Part shown: in pieces, positions 1-9,445 of the stretch
Position numbering within the stretch: position 1 is the stretch's first letter
How the letters are laid out: every line of letters begins with the position of its first letter
Assembly (NCBI GenBank): GCA_034440575.1
Contig: JAOTOL010001634.1
Span: 3,097,501-3,161,500, forward strand
Source: Imbricaverruca yamaguchii
Taxonomy: Eukaryota; Arthropoda; Thecostraca; Neoverrucidae
Direction: 5' to 3'
DNA: 64,000 nucleotides
Translations under genes and position numbers: made by a program
Notes under the pieces: model-generated
Seen by the model: only the letters and a program-made list of their open reading frames with translations
What the model was told of the DNA's origin: nothing
Database searches by the model: none

Positions 1-121
1 GTTCGCAGTGACCACGCCACCTACCTGCTGGGCTCTCGGGAGCGTCTCACTCTCGACGTGACCGTGTTCAACGCACGAGAGGACGCGTTCGAGGCTTTGT
101 TCTACCTCGACCTACCCAAAG
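1..121 (+). CDS. Integrin alpha exon (calf-1 start), cut by the window edge
   Basis: Open in frame 1 from the first base. It encodes a beta-sandwich stretch with the pattern LTLDVTVFNAREDAFEA, typical of the start of an integrin alpha Ig-like module. It ends at AAA G|GTCAGT, phase 1, which joins the next exon at base 360 to make a glycine codon. The true 5' end of this exon may lie before the window. Confidence 0.8.
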
Positions 122-359
122 GTCAGTCTAGGTCAGACGAGCAGATGACGGCAGCCAGGGTGGATAGCCGTCGTGGATGACGTTGGAGATCTGGCTAATC
201 TAGCACCTTGCTGGCTAAACGCCATGCCTGCAGTTGTGATGCCTGGATGGGATCGAGCCCGATCAGAAGCTATCATTCTGTGTGTCATTGTTGGTCTTGG
301 AAGCAATGAGTTGGATTGTATTTGCATTGGGCTGACGACTGTGTGACCGCTGCCGCCAG

Positions 360-487
360 GTGTCGACTACGTGGCGACGGAGAAGGCGGAGAGCTCCTCG
401 TCGCAGCCGGTGCTCTGCACGCTGAAGGAGCTGGACCGCGACCTGCTGGTCTGCGACCTGGGCAACCCACTGCCGGCCAGTTCAGAG
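360..487 (+). CDS. Integrin alpha exon with CDLGNP motif (calf-1)
   Basis: Acceptor CCGCCAG at 353-359. The frame is taken from the preceding phase-1 exon. It encodes a C..L.ELDRDLLVCDLGNPLP segment; the VCDLGNP motif is close to that of vertebrate alpha-V. I place the donor at GAG|GTGACG (488), phase 0, because this joins smoothly to the next exon. An in-frame readthrough continues downstream, so the exact end is less certain than the start. Confidence 0.8.
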
Positions 488-945
488 GTGACGCTCCACG
501 TCAGAGGCGGCGCCGCGCGATGCCGTCGCCCTCGCGCCAAGCCCTCCACTTTCGCACACTCTCAGCTGCAGCTTTCAATGTCACCAAAAGCTTTCGTAGT
601 ATGATGCAACATGGTTTGAATGGTGCCAAGCTTACATGATTCCAGCTAAACCGAGTTATCTGTACGGGAGCAATTTGCAGGATAGTCTAATGGATCACTG
701 TTTTAAAAGGCAGACATTTGCATGTTCTCCGGAACCTAGCGGCAATCCACCAATACTACCAGGAGATGATCTGATCGAAGTAGCCTTCATGTATTGCAAT
801 GATGCAATTAGTGTACTTTGCCCATAGTGTAGCTTCATGAGCACGCGTAATTGGTGACCATATGATGTGAGGGAGGCGCGATATGATTCCATATCACTCT
901 ATATCGCAGTTAATCAACCATTGTCATGAAGATATGATGTCTCCG

Positions 946-1125
946 GCACCTGTCGCTACACTCTGACGTGCCCTCCTCACCTGTTCATGCCGTCTGGCAT
1001 CTCTGCCACCTGTCGGTACACTCTGACGTGCCTTCCTCACCTGTTCATATCGTCTGGCATCTCTGCTACCTGTCGCTACACTGACGTGCCATCCTCACCT
1101 GTTTATACAGTCTGATGTGTCTACC
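946..1125. repeat. 60-bp tandem repeat, three copies, in an integrin intron
   Basis: The block containing ACTCTGACGTGCCCTCCTC recurs exactly 60 bp apart (961, 1021), with a third copy 2 bp shorter at about 1080. Copies differ by only a few bases. It is non-coding and lies in the intron between 488 and 1585. Confidence 0.85.
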
Positions 1126-1439
1126 GGCCAGCAAGAAGCCTTCTTTAACGGCTGACATGTTGAAACATCACTGGACCTTGTAATTATATTATTGGATCGC
1201 ACAAATGTATCCATAGGTATTTCGCAAGTACTAGTAGATCACGCAAATGTTCAAATTGAACTGAACCGAAAGTGTCGGCCCAGACTGACCCTTGATCTGT
1301 AGGTCAAAATTATGATCGCTGTCCGTAGATAGCGTGTGTTGCGTGTAAAAAGGTCGCAAATGTGTAGTACATGAAAGCCTCTTCAGCCCAAGCTTACACC
1401 ACGTGCAGCATATCAATAGCAGCTGCACCAACTCACGAC

Positions 1440-1595
1440 GCCGTGAATTTCCTCAGGTGCAGTTCCACGTGCACCTGATTCTGCACAGCACCTCCTGGCA
1501 CTGACACACAACGCCGTGCATTTCCTCAGGTGCACCTGCACATGCACCTCCTGGCACTGACACACAACGCCGTGCATTTCCTCAGGTGCACCTGC
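1440..1595 (+). repeat. Triplicated 3' splice site plus exon start
   Basis: The block TTTCCTCAG|GTGCA occurs with AG ending at 1456, 1529 and 1585 (spacing 73 and 56 bp), each followed by similar His/Leu-coding sequence. The first two copies run into an in-frame TGA (the CACTGACACAC block), so only the third continues into the real exon. This is a tandem duplication of an intron-exon junction. Confidence 0.8.
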
Positions 1596-1758
1596 ACGTG
1601 CACCTGATGCCGCACGGCACCTCTGAGGACATGCAGCGGCACTACCAGTTCACGCTGGCCGTCAACAGCACCAACGCCGAAGAGCCGAGCACCGGCGGCG
1701 ACAACCAGCTGTCGCTGACGCTGCCCATCCGCATCCACACGGAGCTGGCCGTGTCCGG
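1586..1758 (+). CDS. Integrin alpha exon (calf-1 to calf-2)
   Basis: Acceptor TTTCCTCAG at 1577-1585, phase 0, and donor GG|GTCAGT at 1759, phase 2. It encodes VHLHVHLMPHG, a FTLAVNSTNAEE strand and ...LPIRIHTELAVSG, matching the integrin strands that lead to the calf-2 'ISG/VRGVS' turn. The acceptor with the first codons is present in two extra upstream copies (see the repeat at 1440-1586). The donor is followed within about 20 bp by a 30-bp tandem array. Confidence 0.85.
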
Positions 1759-1765
1759 GTCAGTG

Positions 1766-2125
1766 GCGCCTCAGTGACGTCAGTGACGTCCACCCATGTG
1801 ACGTCCACATCAGTGACGTCCACCCGTGTGACGTCCACATCAGTTACGTCCACCCATGTGACGTCCACATCAATGACGTCCACCCATGTGACGTCCACAT
1901 TAGTGACGTCCACCCATGTGACATCCACATCAGTGACGTCCACCCATGTGACGTCCACATCAGTGACGTCCACCCATGTGACGTCTACATCAGTGACGTC
2001 CACCAGTGTGACGTCTACATCAGTGACGTCCACCCATGTGACATCCGTACATGTGACGTCCACCCATGTGACGTCCACATCAGTGACGTCCACCCATGTG
2101 ACGTCTACATCAGTGACGTCCGCCC
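1766..2125. repeat. 30-bp minisatellite rich in TGACGTC
   Basis: About 12 copies of a 30-bp unit made of two 15-bp halves, CAGTGACGTCCACC and CATGTGACGTCCACAT. It begins about 20 bp after the integrin donor at 1759. Because 30 is divisible by three, long frames stay open on both strands (Thr/Ser/Val repeats). They show no start context or homology and are not genes. Confidence 0.92.
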
Positions 2126-2809
2126 GCGTCCGGGGCTCGTGACCGGTGAAGGATGTCGTCCATCTCAATATGAGCTCTGTGTCACGTGGATATGAACGCA
2201 GCGTGTTATACGAGCAGCTGACGAGTAGTGTCGGACAAGCTTGCCACACAATGGCACAAGCATACAATGGAAATACGCTGCAAAATGTAAACAAACTTCA
2301 AAATTCGGGTATGTATGTGGAGGCCAACTTCAGTGATGCAGCATTTGGACGAATCACGAATGTGTGGATTGATACAGGGTACGATATAATTTGTCGTGCC
2401 TACCTGGCTCGTCATAATTTGGGCCAATAACCCGTGTTTTGCGACACACCTGTGTTCAGCGTTCCGCACTCAGATACCCGTGTCAACCATATCCAGTGAT
2501 GCAGCTAGGAATTTGCCAGGCAGGGCGGGTTTCCCGAAAGGGGCCGAACCATCCCAACAATTCTCGAAGTCCTCGGATTCGGCCACTTTACTTCGAAAAG
2601 GCCCGCTTTTTTCCTTGGAGAGAAAAAGTTTTGTCTCTTTCTTAATCCTCGCGGGAGACCGGATAGTCGGATCCCTTATCTCCTCAAATTGTAAGAAAGC
2701 ATGCCAATATCATAAGCCAGAAATGTAGACCGCCTAAGCATGCATCTAGATTCAGGATGTCAAAACTTCATTACAAAAGACGTCGATTTCGGCATTCAGC
2801 GAAGGATAA

Positions 2810-3150
2810 GTAAACGCTTGTAAGAACCCGAAGACTATCATAAGGACCCGCACGCATTCACAAGGGTCCGTACACGTTCGTAAGGACCCGCATACGTTCG
2901 TAAGAGCACGTACACGTTCACAAGAGCCCTTAGACGTTCGCAAGGGCCCACAGACGTTGGTAAGGGTCCGTACGCGTTTGTACGTGCTCCCAGCCGTTCA
3001 CACGGATCGTAGTAGTTTGTAATGGCCCATGCACGTTCGTAAGGACCCGTAGTCTTTCGTAAGGGTTCTTACACGCCCTTAAGTTTCGTAGAGCCCGTAG
3101 ACGTTCAGAAGGGCCGTGCGTATTCGTCAGGGCTCGTAGAGGTTCTTAGG
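2810..3150. repeat. Diverged 20-bp minisatellite
   Basis: Roughly 16 imperfect copies of a 20-bp unit with core CGTTCGTAAGGACCCG. Examples start near 2874, 2894 and 2934. Copies differ by 3-6 bases, so the array is older than the others in the window. It lies upstream of the integrin exon at 3340. Confidence 0.75.
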
Positions 3151-3339
3151 TGTCCGACAGTAGCCACAAAATTTGCTGTTGGTCTATCTCTGCCATGACG
3201 ATCTCGAAGGTTACGCACGGATCCAACGAGGGGGACGATAACCCCCCACTGCCTGTGACTATACCCATGTCTACGTCAGTATGCATGTTGGTATGCTCAT
3301 ATTGACAAACTTGCTGTGTGCGGCTGTTGGCGGGTGCAG

Positions 3340-3518
3340 GATCTCGCTGCCAGAGACTGTCCACTACAATCGCAGCGAGTACTCGGCGATCGAGAAGACG
3401 CACGAGCACCACATCGGGCCAGAGGTGTTCCACGTGTACGAGCTCACCAACCGGGGTCCGTCGGACATCGTCGCTGCCGAGGCCTACATCATGTGGCCCA
3501 CCTACACCCTGCCGCAAG
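3340..3518 (+). CDS. Integrin alpha exon (calf-2)
   Basis: Acceptor GGGTGCAG at 3332-3339; the phase-2 join gives a glycine codon. It encodes ISLPETVHYN, then GPEVFHVYELTNRGPSDI and IMWPTY. The spacing 'G-P-x-V-x-H-x-Y-E-L-x-N-x-G-P-S' is characteristic of the integrin alpha calf-2 domain. Donor CAA G|GTAGGT, phase 1. A diverged 20-bp minisatellite lies upstream at 2810-3150. Confidence 0.92.
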
Positions 3519-3711
3519 GTAGGTCAGAGTTCCGCCTGCGAAGCGCTCCGCTACTGTGCTGCTGTGATTTTGCGCCTCGCGAATGAGGGCCGTTCGTGCT
3601 ATGTGCACGGTCAGCATACCATGTGTGTTTTATGATCCGAACACAATGCAGGGAGTTTGTTTTAGATTCATAGCGTGCATGCACACATTTTCCGGCTGTT
3701 TTTTTCTTCAG

Positions 3712-3803
3712 ACAAGCACTTGCTGTATCTGTTGGAGGAGCCTCTTGTCGAAGGTCCCGGCTACTGTGATCCGGTGCCCGATCTGAACCCACTGCAGCTT
3801 CAG
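3712..3803 (+). CDS. Integrin alpha exon (calf-2)
   Basis: Strong acceptor (TTTTTTTCTTCAG, ending at 3711), phase 1; donor CAG|GTGAGA, phase 0. It encodes DKHLLYLLEEPLVEGPGYC, equivalent to the 'LLYIL...GPxxC' strand of alpha-V, then DPVPDLNPLQLQ, the equivalent of 'INPLxI'. The cysteine is expected to form the heavy-chain/light-chain disulphide region. Confidence 0.9.
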
Positions 3804-4653
3804 GTGAGACATGCCGGCATTAAGAGGATCCCGACCAGTCCCGAACCAGGAGCTGTGTTGAATTGGGTTCGTCGTATCGTGGGATCCTGTCTGTGGCGCA
3901 GACTATTGGCTATGGTTTGGAAATGGGGGCCGTTTTTTCCATTTTGCTTTGCACAGTAATACGCTATTGGTAAATTATCCTTTAATTTGTCTCGCTACAT
4001 GATTGAACGCTTTCGCTAGACAATAAACTTATTGCATTGGCTTTCTTTGTAAATCCCAAAGTCCAGGTTCTGAAATCTTGCACTTCTCTGCTCTTAATTT
4101 CCATCTCAGTAATGTTTTTTCTCTTATAGCTTTATATAAATTCTAAAAAGATGTGTCACATGCACTTATATTTTTGTCTCCTTTGGCATATCCAAAAGTT
4201 AGAAATTAAAATTAAACTAGGCACTCTAACTCCGGGATATGGGAAGTGGTCTCTGATGAAACACAAACCACGCTCTTCGAGCTGAACAGCTCGCAAACTG
4301 TGATCCCATAACTACGAGTGAAACTTTTTTAACTGCTAAGTTTCTTGCGAGGCTGCAGTCGGTGAGTTAAAAAGATGGTTTTTTTCAGTCACGGGGAACA
4401 ATAGTCAGATATCCAGATTTAAGGAGGTACAGGCCTAATCTGTGGTGAACTATCAGCACCACGAGGTTACGCTGAATTTCGTTGTTCAAAGGGGCGCGGT
4501 GCGACGGCGTCCAAGTCGTGCCGTCCGACGTAGGCCCACGGCCGTGTCTGTCTGTCTGCGTCGGCTGATTGAACCGACAACCGACTGCTGATGAACCGAT
4601 ATGCGTTGGCTCCATCGACTCTCAAGCTCAGCACAAAAATATGTATGCTTCAG

Positions 4654-4866
4654 CTGGATTCGAGCGGCCCGCTTCCCGCGGCGACGCCGGTGGCGCCGCC
4701 CTACCGGCAGCGGCGGCGGCGTCAGTCCGAGTCGGAGTTCCAGGCGGCGCTCGGCTGCGGTCCGACCGTCTGCACCAAGATCGTCTGCCGCCTGGGGCCG
4801 CTCTCGCACTCGCAGAACGTCATCATACGCATCCGCACTCGGGTCTGGGTGGACACCATTGAAGAC
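4654..4866 (+). CDS. Integrin alpha exon with furin-type cleavage loop
   Basis: Acceptor ATGCTTCAG ending at 4653; donor GAC|GTGAGT at 4867; 71 codons, phase 0 at both ends. The start is a Pro/Ala-rich loop followed by RQRRRRQ (4705-4725), a basic proprotein-convertase site where cleaved alpha chains are split. Next come LGCGPTVCTKIVCRLGPL, matching the alpha-V CGxxxCLKIVCxVGxL block, and strand VIIRIRTRVWVDT. Confidence 0.94.
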
Positions 4867-5257
4867 GTGAGTGTGAAGTGCAGCAGCGGCTTCAGCTGCA
4901 GTCCGGACACGGATGTGAAGACGGTGTGCGATGCCGCATAAGTAATCCTCTAGCTATGTGGATGGTGCCGCGCGGTTGACCTACTGATTACTGGATCAGG
5001 TCAAACATCACGGATCCGGTGACAAAGACCTGTGAGTTTGATTCATGATGTTTGACGGCATAATCCCCCCCCCCCCATCCCAACGATGTGCGTTTCTTCA
5101 ACCATGGCGGCATGGCTGAAGCAGGAAGCATCGAATTGCAGGAGTGTGCAGTAGCCATGATATGGATTTACATTTAAAAGCTCAGCAATATTTGAAAATT
5201 CCCAATGTTTCGGTGTGAAACATTTCTCAAGATAAAACATGCGCGCACGCTCCACAG

Positions 5258-5371
5258 GAAATCAAAGACGGCAAACTCAGAGAGGTGATCATCTCATCGA
5301 AGCTGGCCGCCAGAGTGACTGAGCTGCCCTACATGGTGGACCCGTCCTACATGAACCACACCACGCACGCC
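5258..5371 (+). CDS. Integrin alpha exon (last calf-2 strands)
   Basis: Acceptor CTCCACAG ending at 5257; donor GCC|GTACGT at 5372; 38 codons, phase 0. It encodes LREVIISSKLAARVTELPY..., the membrane-proximal strand, with a glycosylation sequon NHT near the end. Sequence similarity here is weak, as in the whole family; the placement rests on phase and order. Confidence 0.85.
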
Positions 5372-5699
5372 GTACGTAGCTGGACTGAGCGGGAACCGCT
5401 GCTGTCACGCCAACCTGTGTCTTCTGAAAGTGACGATTACCGACAGCGGAAGATGCTGTGATGTCATTGGTGACTATACTTAGCAGCACGGCGTGCACAG
5501 AGTATAACCAGTCTGCTGACCTCTCGAAGAACGAGTGGACCGAAGTGACTGAAGTGTGAAAGATTGTAGTTGACAGGGTCAAAATTCAGTTTCAGCATTG
5601 GCAATTTACGAACCACGAGCCAGCTCACTAGTGGGGACCTCCGCTCACGGGTATCGTTTGGAGTGCACTTTTGGAGTGACACACAGCCTCGCTTTGATT

Positions 5700-5765
5700 T
5701 GGTTATTTGAGTTTTAGGGCACATCGACCAGGTTTGGTCATTTAGCGCCCGCAACCTTGCAATGC
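5700..5765 (-). mobile_element. SINE 3'-tail fragment in an integrin intron
   Basis: GGTTATTTGAGTTTTAGGGC, then ACATCGACCAGGTTTGGTCA and TTTAGCGCCC, match the tail motif at 44642-44700 closely. The head was not identified. Confidence 0.5.
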
Positions 5766-6144
5766 TGAATTGTGTTCCATTGCTCAATTATACGTATCGA
5801 AAATTGAGTCGGCAGAACGTACCCCACTTGATCCCTGCACAATACAATTATCATATAATAACGGACGTAAGGTCCTCCAATACCCCCAATACCCTGATTG
5901 AACCTCAATGGTTCTTGCATGAGATTGATGTACCCGCCGACCTATTTTTACACCTACACCTGCGCTACATCTATATAGCATTTAATCCCTAACGTTGCAT
6001 TGCAATGTTCCAAAGCTGGTGCGACAACCGTGAAGTGGGTATAGGAAAGGAATGCGAAATTTCATGTCTCATATAGTGCAATGTGTGTACGGTGACCCCG
6101 TGGTTGCGCCTCTGTGTGCGACCGACCTCTGCTCGTCCTGACAG

Positions 6145-6264
6145 GTCACCAGCCGGATACAGTGTGACGACGGCAGCTCGGCACCTGTGCCCTGGTGGGT
6201 CATCGTGCTGGCCTCCTGCGGCGGCGTGCTCATTCTGCTCCTCATGATCCTCATTCTGTACAAG
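6145..6264 (+). CDS. Integrin alpha transmembrane exon
   Basis: Acceptor CCTGACAG ending at 6144; donor AAG|GTGAGC; 40 codons, phase 0. After a short acidic extracellular stalk (CDDGSSAPVPWW) comes one hydrophobic helix of about 24 residues (VIVLASCGGVLILLLMILIL) ending in YK. This fits the single-pass integrin helix. The small-residue pair in SCGG may serve helix packing. Confidence 0.95.
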
Positions 6265-6808
6265 GTGAGCGCCAGCACCCGACCCTCCAGCCACGCGGCT
6301 GGCACCACGACCGGCTCCCCACACTGAGGAGCCGACGTCAGTTGGTGGGTTCTTAGTGTGGTAGCAACGACATGTCGACGGCGGGCTCTGCGTGTTAGTC
6401 ATTCTCGTCTGTTTGAACTTTGTTGACTTTGCTGGGCCAGGACGGGGAAACATGTGGTTTCCGGGATTCTCAGGCCTCTGAAGATTTACACTCTGGAGCA
6501 TAATCCAAATATTTTTGTCTTGAACAGCACGTATAAGTAGTGTTTTTGCTACCATCATAGTGATTTTGCCACCATCACCATTTTTCAACAAATGATGTCT
6601 GTTTCTTGTGCGTATTACTTGTGACTTCGGAAATGTACAATTTTAAGTGCGATTTGTTTCAATAAGTTTGTTACAATATCAGTAATTTCACCACAAATTC
6701 AGGCTCCCACTACGGTAAGCGAACTCTAAATGCCAGGCTTATGGTGCACCAAAGCTTGGTCGGACTGCATCGTTCATGCTCGATGCCAACACTGGTGCTC
6801 TGTTTCAG

Positions 6809-6997
6809 CTGGGCTTTTTCAAGCGGAGAAGGCGACCAGAGGCGAGAGGCGCCAACGGCGCTGGGAACGGCCACAGCCACGTCCCCGGCACCAACGGCCA
6901 CAGCAACGGTGCACGCAGCGGCGGCACCAACGGCAGATCCACCCTCTACGGCTTCCACAACGTGCCGTACGCGCAGCCCGGCGACGAGGCGTTGTGA
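6809..6997 (+). CDS. Integrin alpha last exon, cytoplasmic tail
   Basis: Acceptor TGTTTCAG ending at 6808, phase 0. It starts LGFFKRRRRPEA, the near-invariant GFFKR membrane-proximal motif that holds the beta tail. The rest is a Gly/Asn/His/Ser-rich low-complexity tail ending NVPYAQPGDEAL and TGA at 6995-6997. The tail of about 60 residues is longer than that of alpha-V (about 32). Confidence 0.95.
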   Translation: MGFFKRRRRPEARGANGAGNGHSHVPGTNGHSNGARSGGTNGRSTLYGFHNVPYAQPGDEAL

Positions 6998-7380
6998 CTA
7001 GTTCCGCCCGCGGCCGCCCCTGGCGCTGCCGTCGCGGCCGGTAGCGCGTGCCGGCCAACGCACGAGCTGATCACCGCTTGGTGAAGGACAGCTGCCGCAT
7101 GCAGGAACACCGGTGAAAAGCGAGCTACCCGGCGCCGCACTTTCCCGTAGGGCTAATGGCTAAGATCGCGAGAAACGGCAGATCGTCGATCACTGGCCTC
7201 TGAGGTTCTTCCGCCTGTGGTTGCCACTCTTACGGCCACAGCCCGCTGCGTAGTCATCACGGGACGTCGGACATGATGTGCCGTGGAGGCCTGCGACTCG
7301 AGTGGCACAGCTGGATGCGACACACGGACTTGTCGGCGTAATAGCCACTGCGCTTCCTGTCGGGCTGCACAGACCGCCGC

Positions 7381-7672
7381 CTGGGACCACCAGACCGGCT
7401 GCGGGTCGCACATCGAACAGGTGCCGGACACTGCTGCCAGGGGTCCGGGCGTGGCTGGCAGCCGGCTGGGACCACCAGACCGGCTGCGGGTCGCACATCG
7501 AACAGGTGCCGGACACTGCTGCCAGGGGTCCGGGCGTGGCTGGCAGCCGGCTGGGACCACCAGACCGGCTGCGGGTCGCACATCGAACAGGTGCCGGACA
7601 CTGCTGCCAGGGGTGCGGGCGTGGCTGGCAGCCGGCTGGGACCACCGGACCGGCTGGGGGCCGCACATTGTA
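7381..7672. repeat. 85-bp tandem repeat in the integrin 3' region
   Basis: About 3.4 copies of an 85-bp GC-rich unit; the block GTGCCGGACACTGCTGCCAG begins at 7421, 7506 and 7591. Copies are nearly identical, which implies recent duplication or homogenisation. It lies 380-680 bp after the integrin stop codon, so it is probably in the 3' UTR or just beyond. Confidence 0.9.
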
Positions 7673-8251
7673 AGACGGGTGTCAAACACTGCTGCTCGAA
7701 GGCCGGGCACGCGCTGGTATAAATGCAGTCGAGGAAGCGCGACTTGTTCCTGCCCGTCACGGCCAGCGGTGGCGGACACCGCACGTCAGGTGCAGCATGT
7801 TGAACCGGTGATGTACTGGCATGCAGTGAACATGAATGCCAGCATTTTCTAGTCACATCGTGGTGAATAATGAGCATGTGTGGAGTTATAGTGTTAACAG
7901 GTGGTGCTCGGGCAGAGCCTAGACATCTTGAATATTTAACATTAGGCTTATGACGATCCATAAAAAGCACCACTTTGGAAACACCATGCAAAAGCACCAC
8001 CTGCAACTTTTGGAGGATATCGAGTATATCCTGTAGTAATGATGTTCTCGTAGATCTGCATCATTTTTGTAGATGTTAATGTTTTGATGCTCTGCAAGGC
8101 AAAATACATCGTCGCAGAGAAAGAGCGTTTGGCACAGATGTGCTCTTGAATGAAAATCCATCCTGCCACCCCCTCCCCCAAAGAAAAACGAAATTTCCCA
8201 AACTACCCTCGATATTTGAATTAGGGCAGAATCAAAGAGAGCCCTCATATA

Positions 8252-8257
8252 AATAAA
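8252..8257 (+). terminator. Possible poly(A) signal AATAAA for the integrin gene
   Basis: An AATAAA lies about 1.25 kb after the integrin stop codon at 6997. No cleavage-site evidence is available, and other signals may be used. Confidence 0.3.
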
Positions 8258-9379
8258 AGCAACCTGCATACTATTCTCTGGCATCCTGATTGCAAATTAG
8301 GTCACTTAATTTACTCCTTAAAGCTATACTACGAGATCAAGTAAAGGTAATATGACTTGGAACCTTATCTGCTGAACAACAGTGGAATCGACTGCAAGGA
8401 AAATCAACTAGGTGTAAATGGTATGGAATAACGAGCCTTACGTAATGCAATGAAGGTCATATTCGCAATCAACATGTTGAAAAGAAAAACATTGTTTAAT
8501 ACAACGAAGAATGGCTCTTAAGTGCTCCTGGGTTTTAGACATTGCGTGAGAAGAAATGTACGACCTGCAATATACCAGGAGGTGCTTAGTTTACATCAAA
8601 AGTAACGTTAGGGATTATGCTATATTACTCAACGTTTCGGCCATGGGCCATCGTCAGGAGTCCCTCCTGATGTCACGTATGGGTATGGGTACTTACCTGG
8701 TTTTCATGGGGATCAGAAGTCGTCACTTAATTCGTCATTAAATATCCATTGAACTGGAAGTGGATTTCGGCCACCCATATTTTAACCCGTCTCAGGGGGG
8801 TCTTCAATCGCCCCCTCCCCTCAGGTTTTTCGCGGATAGTGGACGAACGGCGCGCGGTAGCGCACCCAAATTTGGCATGCCTTTTCCCACGTCAATTTTA
8901 CATTCTGTTTCAAAATTTTGAAGTCAGGTCATCCGGGGTCAACGAGTTAATCAAGGTCATGTGAGGTCACCTCCAAAAAACTTCAACCAGTCGTCACGCT
9001 TTAACGGATATATTTTAATGAAACTTTCAGCGCTTGCTTATCTTTAGGGATGCAACAAAACGTACGAGTGGGTTTTTCCCGTTTTTGACTACATATAAAT
9101 ATTGTGTAATTGCCAAATTGCAGTTCAAATAGAGGATTCTAGCGAAAGTAAGCATTTTGTATTAGGGTAAGTTGATTTCCAACAACGCTTTTCGGTCTGC
9201 TCTACCCATTGGAAAAGGAAAATTAAAGAAAACTTGAAATCTCTAAATTTTGAAATTTCTTTTAAAAAAATTTGGGGGGAGGCAAATAAAAATTAAAGCC
9301 CTGGTCGATTTCGCTGTGCTTTTCTCATTAAAAAAAAAACCATATCCCCCAATATGAACTCCCTAGAGCCAAAAACATA

Positions 9380-9445
9380 AGTCGTGACGTAAGTAACGTA
9401 AGTCGTAAGTAACGTAAGTAACGTAAGTCATAACGTAAGTCGTGA
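9380..9445. repeat. Short GTAAGT/AACGTAAGT repeat
   Basis: GTAAGT occurs six times (9389, 9398, 9405, 9414, 9423, 9435) within a TAACGTAAGTCG-type repeat. It is intergenic as far as I can see. Confidence 0.85.

Larger units (their letters stand above)
1..6997 (+). other. Integrin alpha subunit gene, 3' part (eight exons)
   Basis: Integrin alpha chains pair with a beta chain to form surface receptors for extracellular matrix. Exons seen: <1-121, 360-487, 1586-1758, 3340-3518, 3712-3803, 4654-4866, 5258-5371, 6145-6264 and 6809-6997 (the first is cut by the window edge). All junctions are GT-AG and phases agree throughout. Family hallmarks in order: a CDLGNP motif (calf-1), a HVYELTNRGPS block and MWP (calf-2), a CGPTVCTKIVC cysteine block, a basic RQRRRR site for cleavage into heavy and light chains, one transmembrane helix, and GFFKR at the membrane exit. 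This order matches cleaved, non-I-domain alphas (vertebrate alpha-V/5/8/IIb, insect PS2). The propeller and thigh domains lie upstream of the window. The precise orthologue is not settled. Confidence 0.93.

Noticed and set aside
1662..2294. Minus-strand 210-codon frame with VDVTWVDVT repeats
   Set aside because: The 30-bp minisatellite read backwards.
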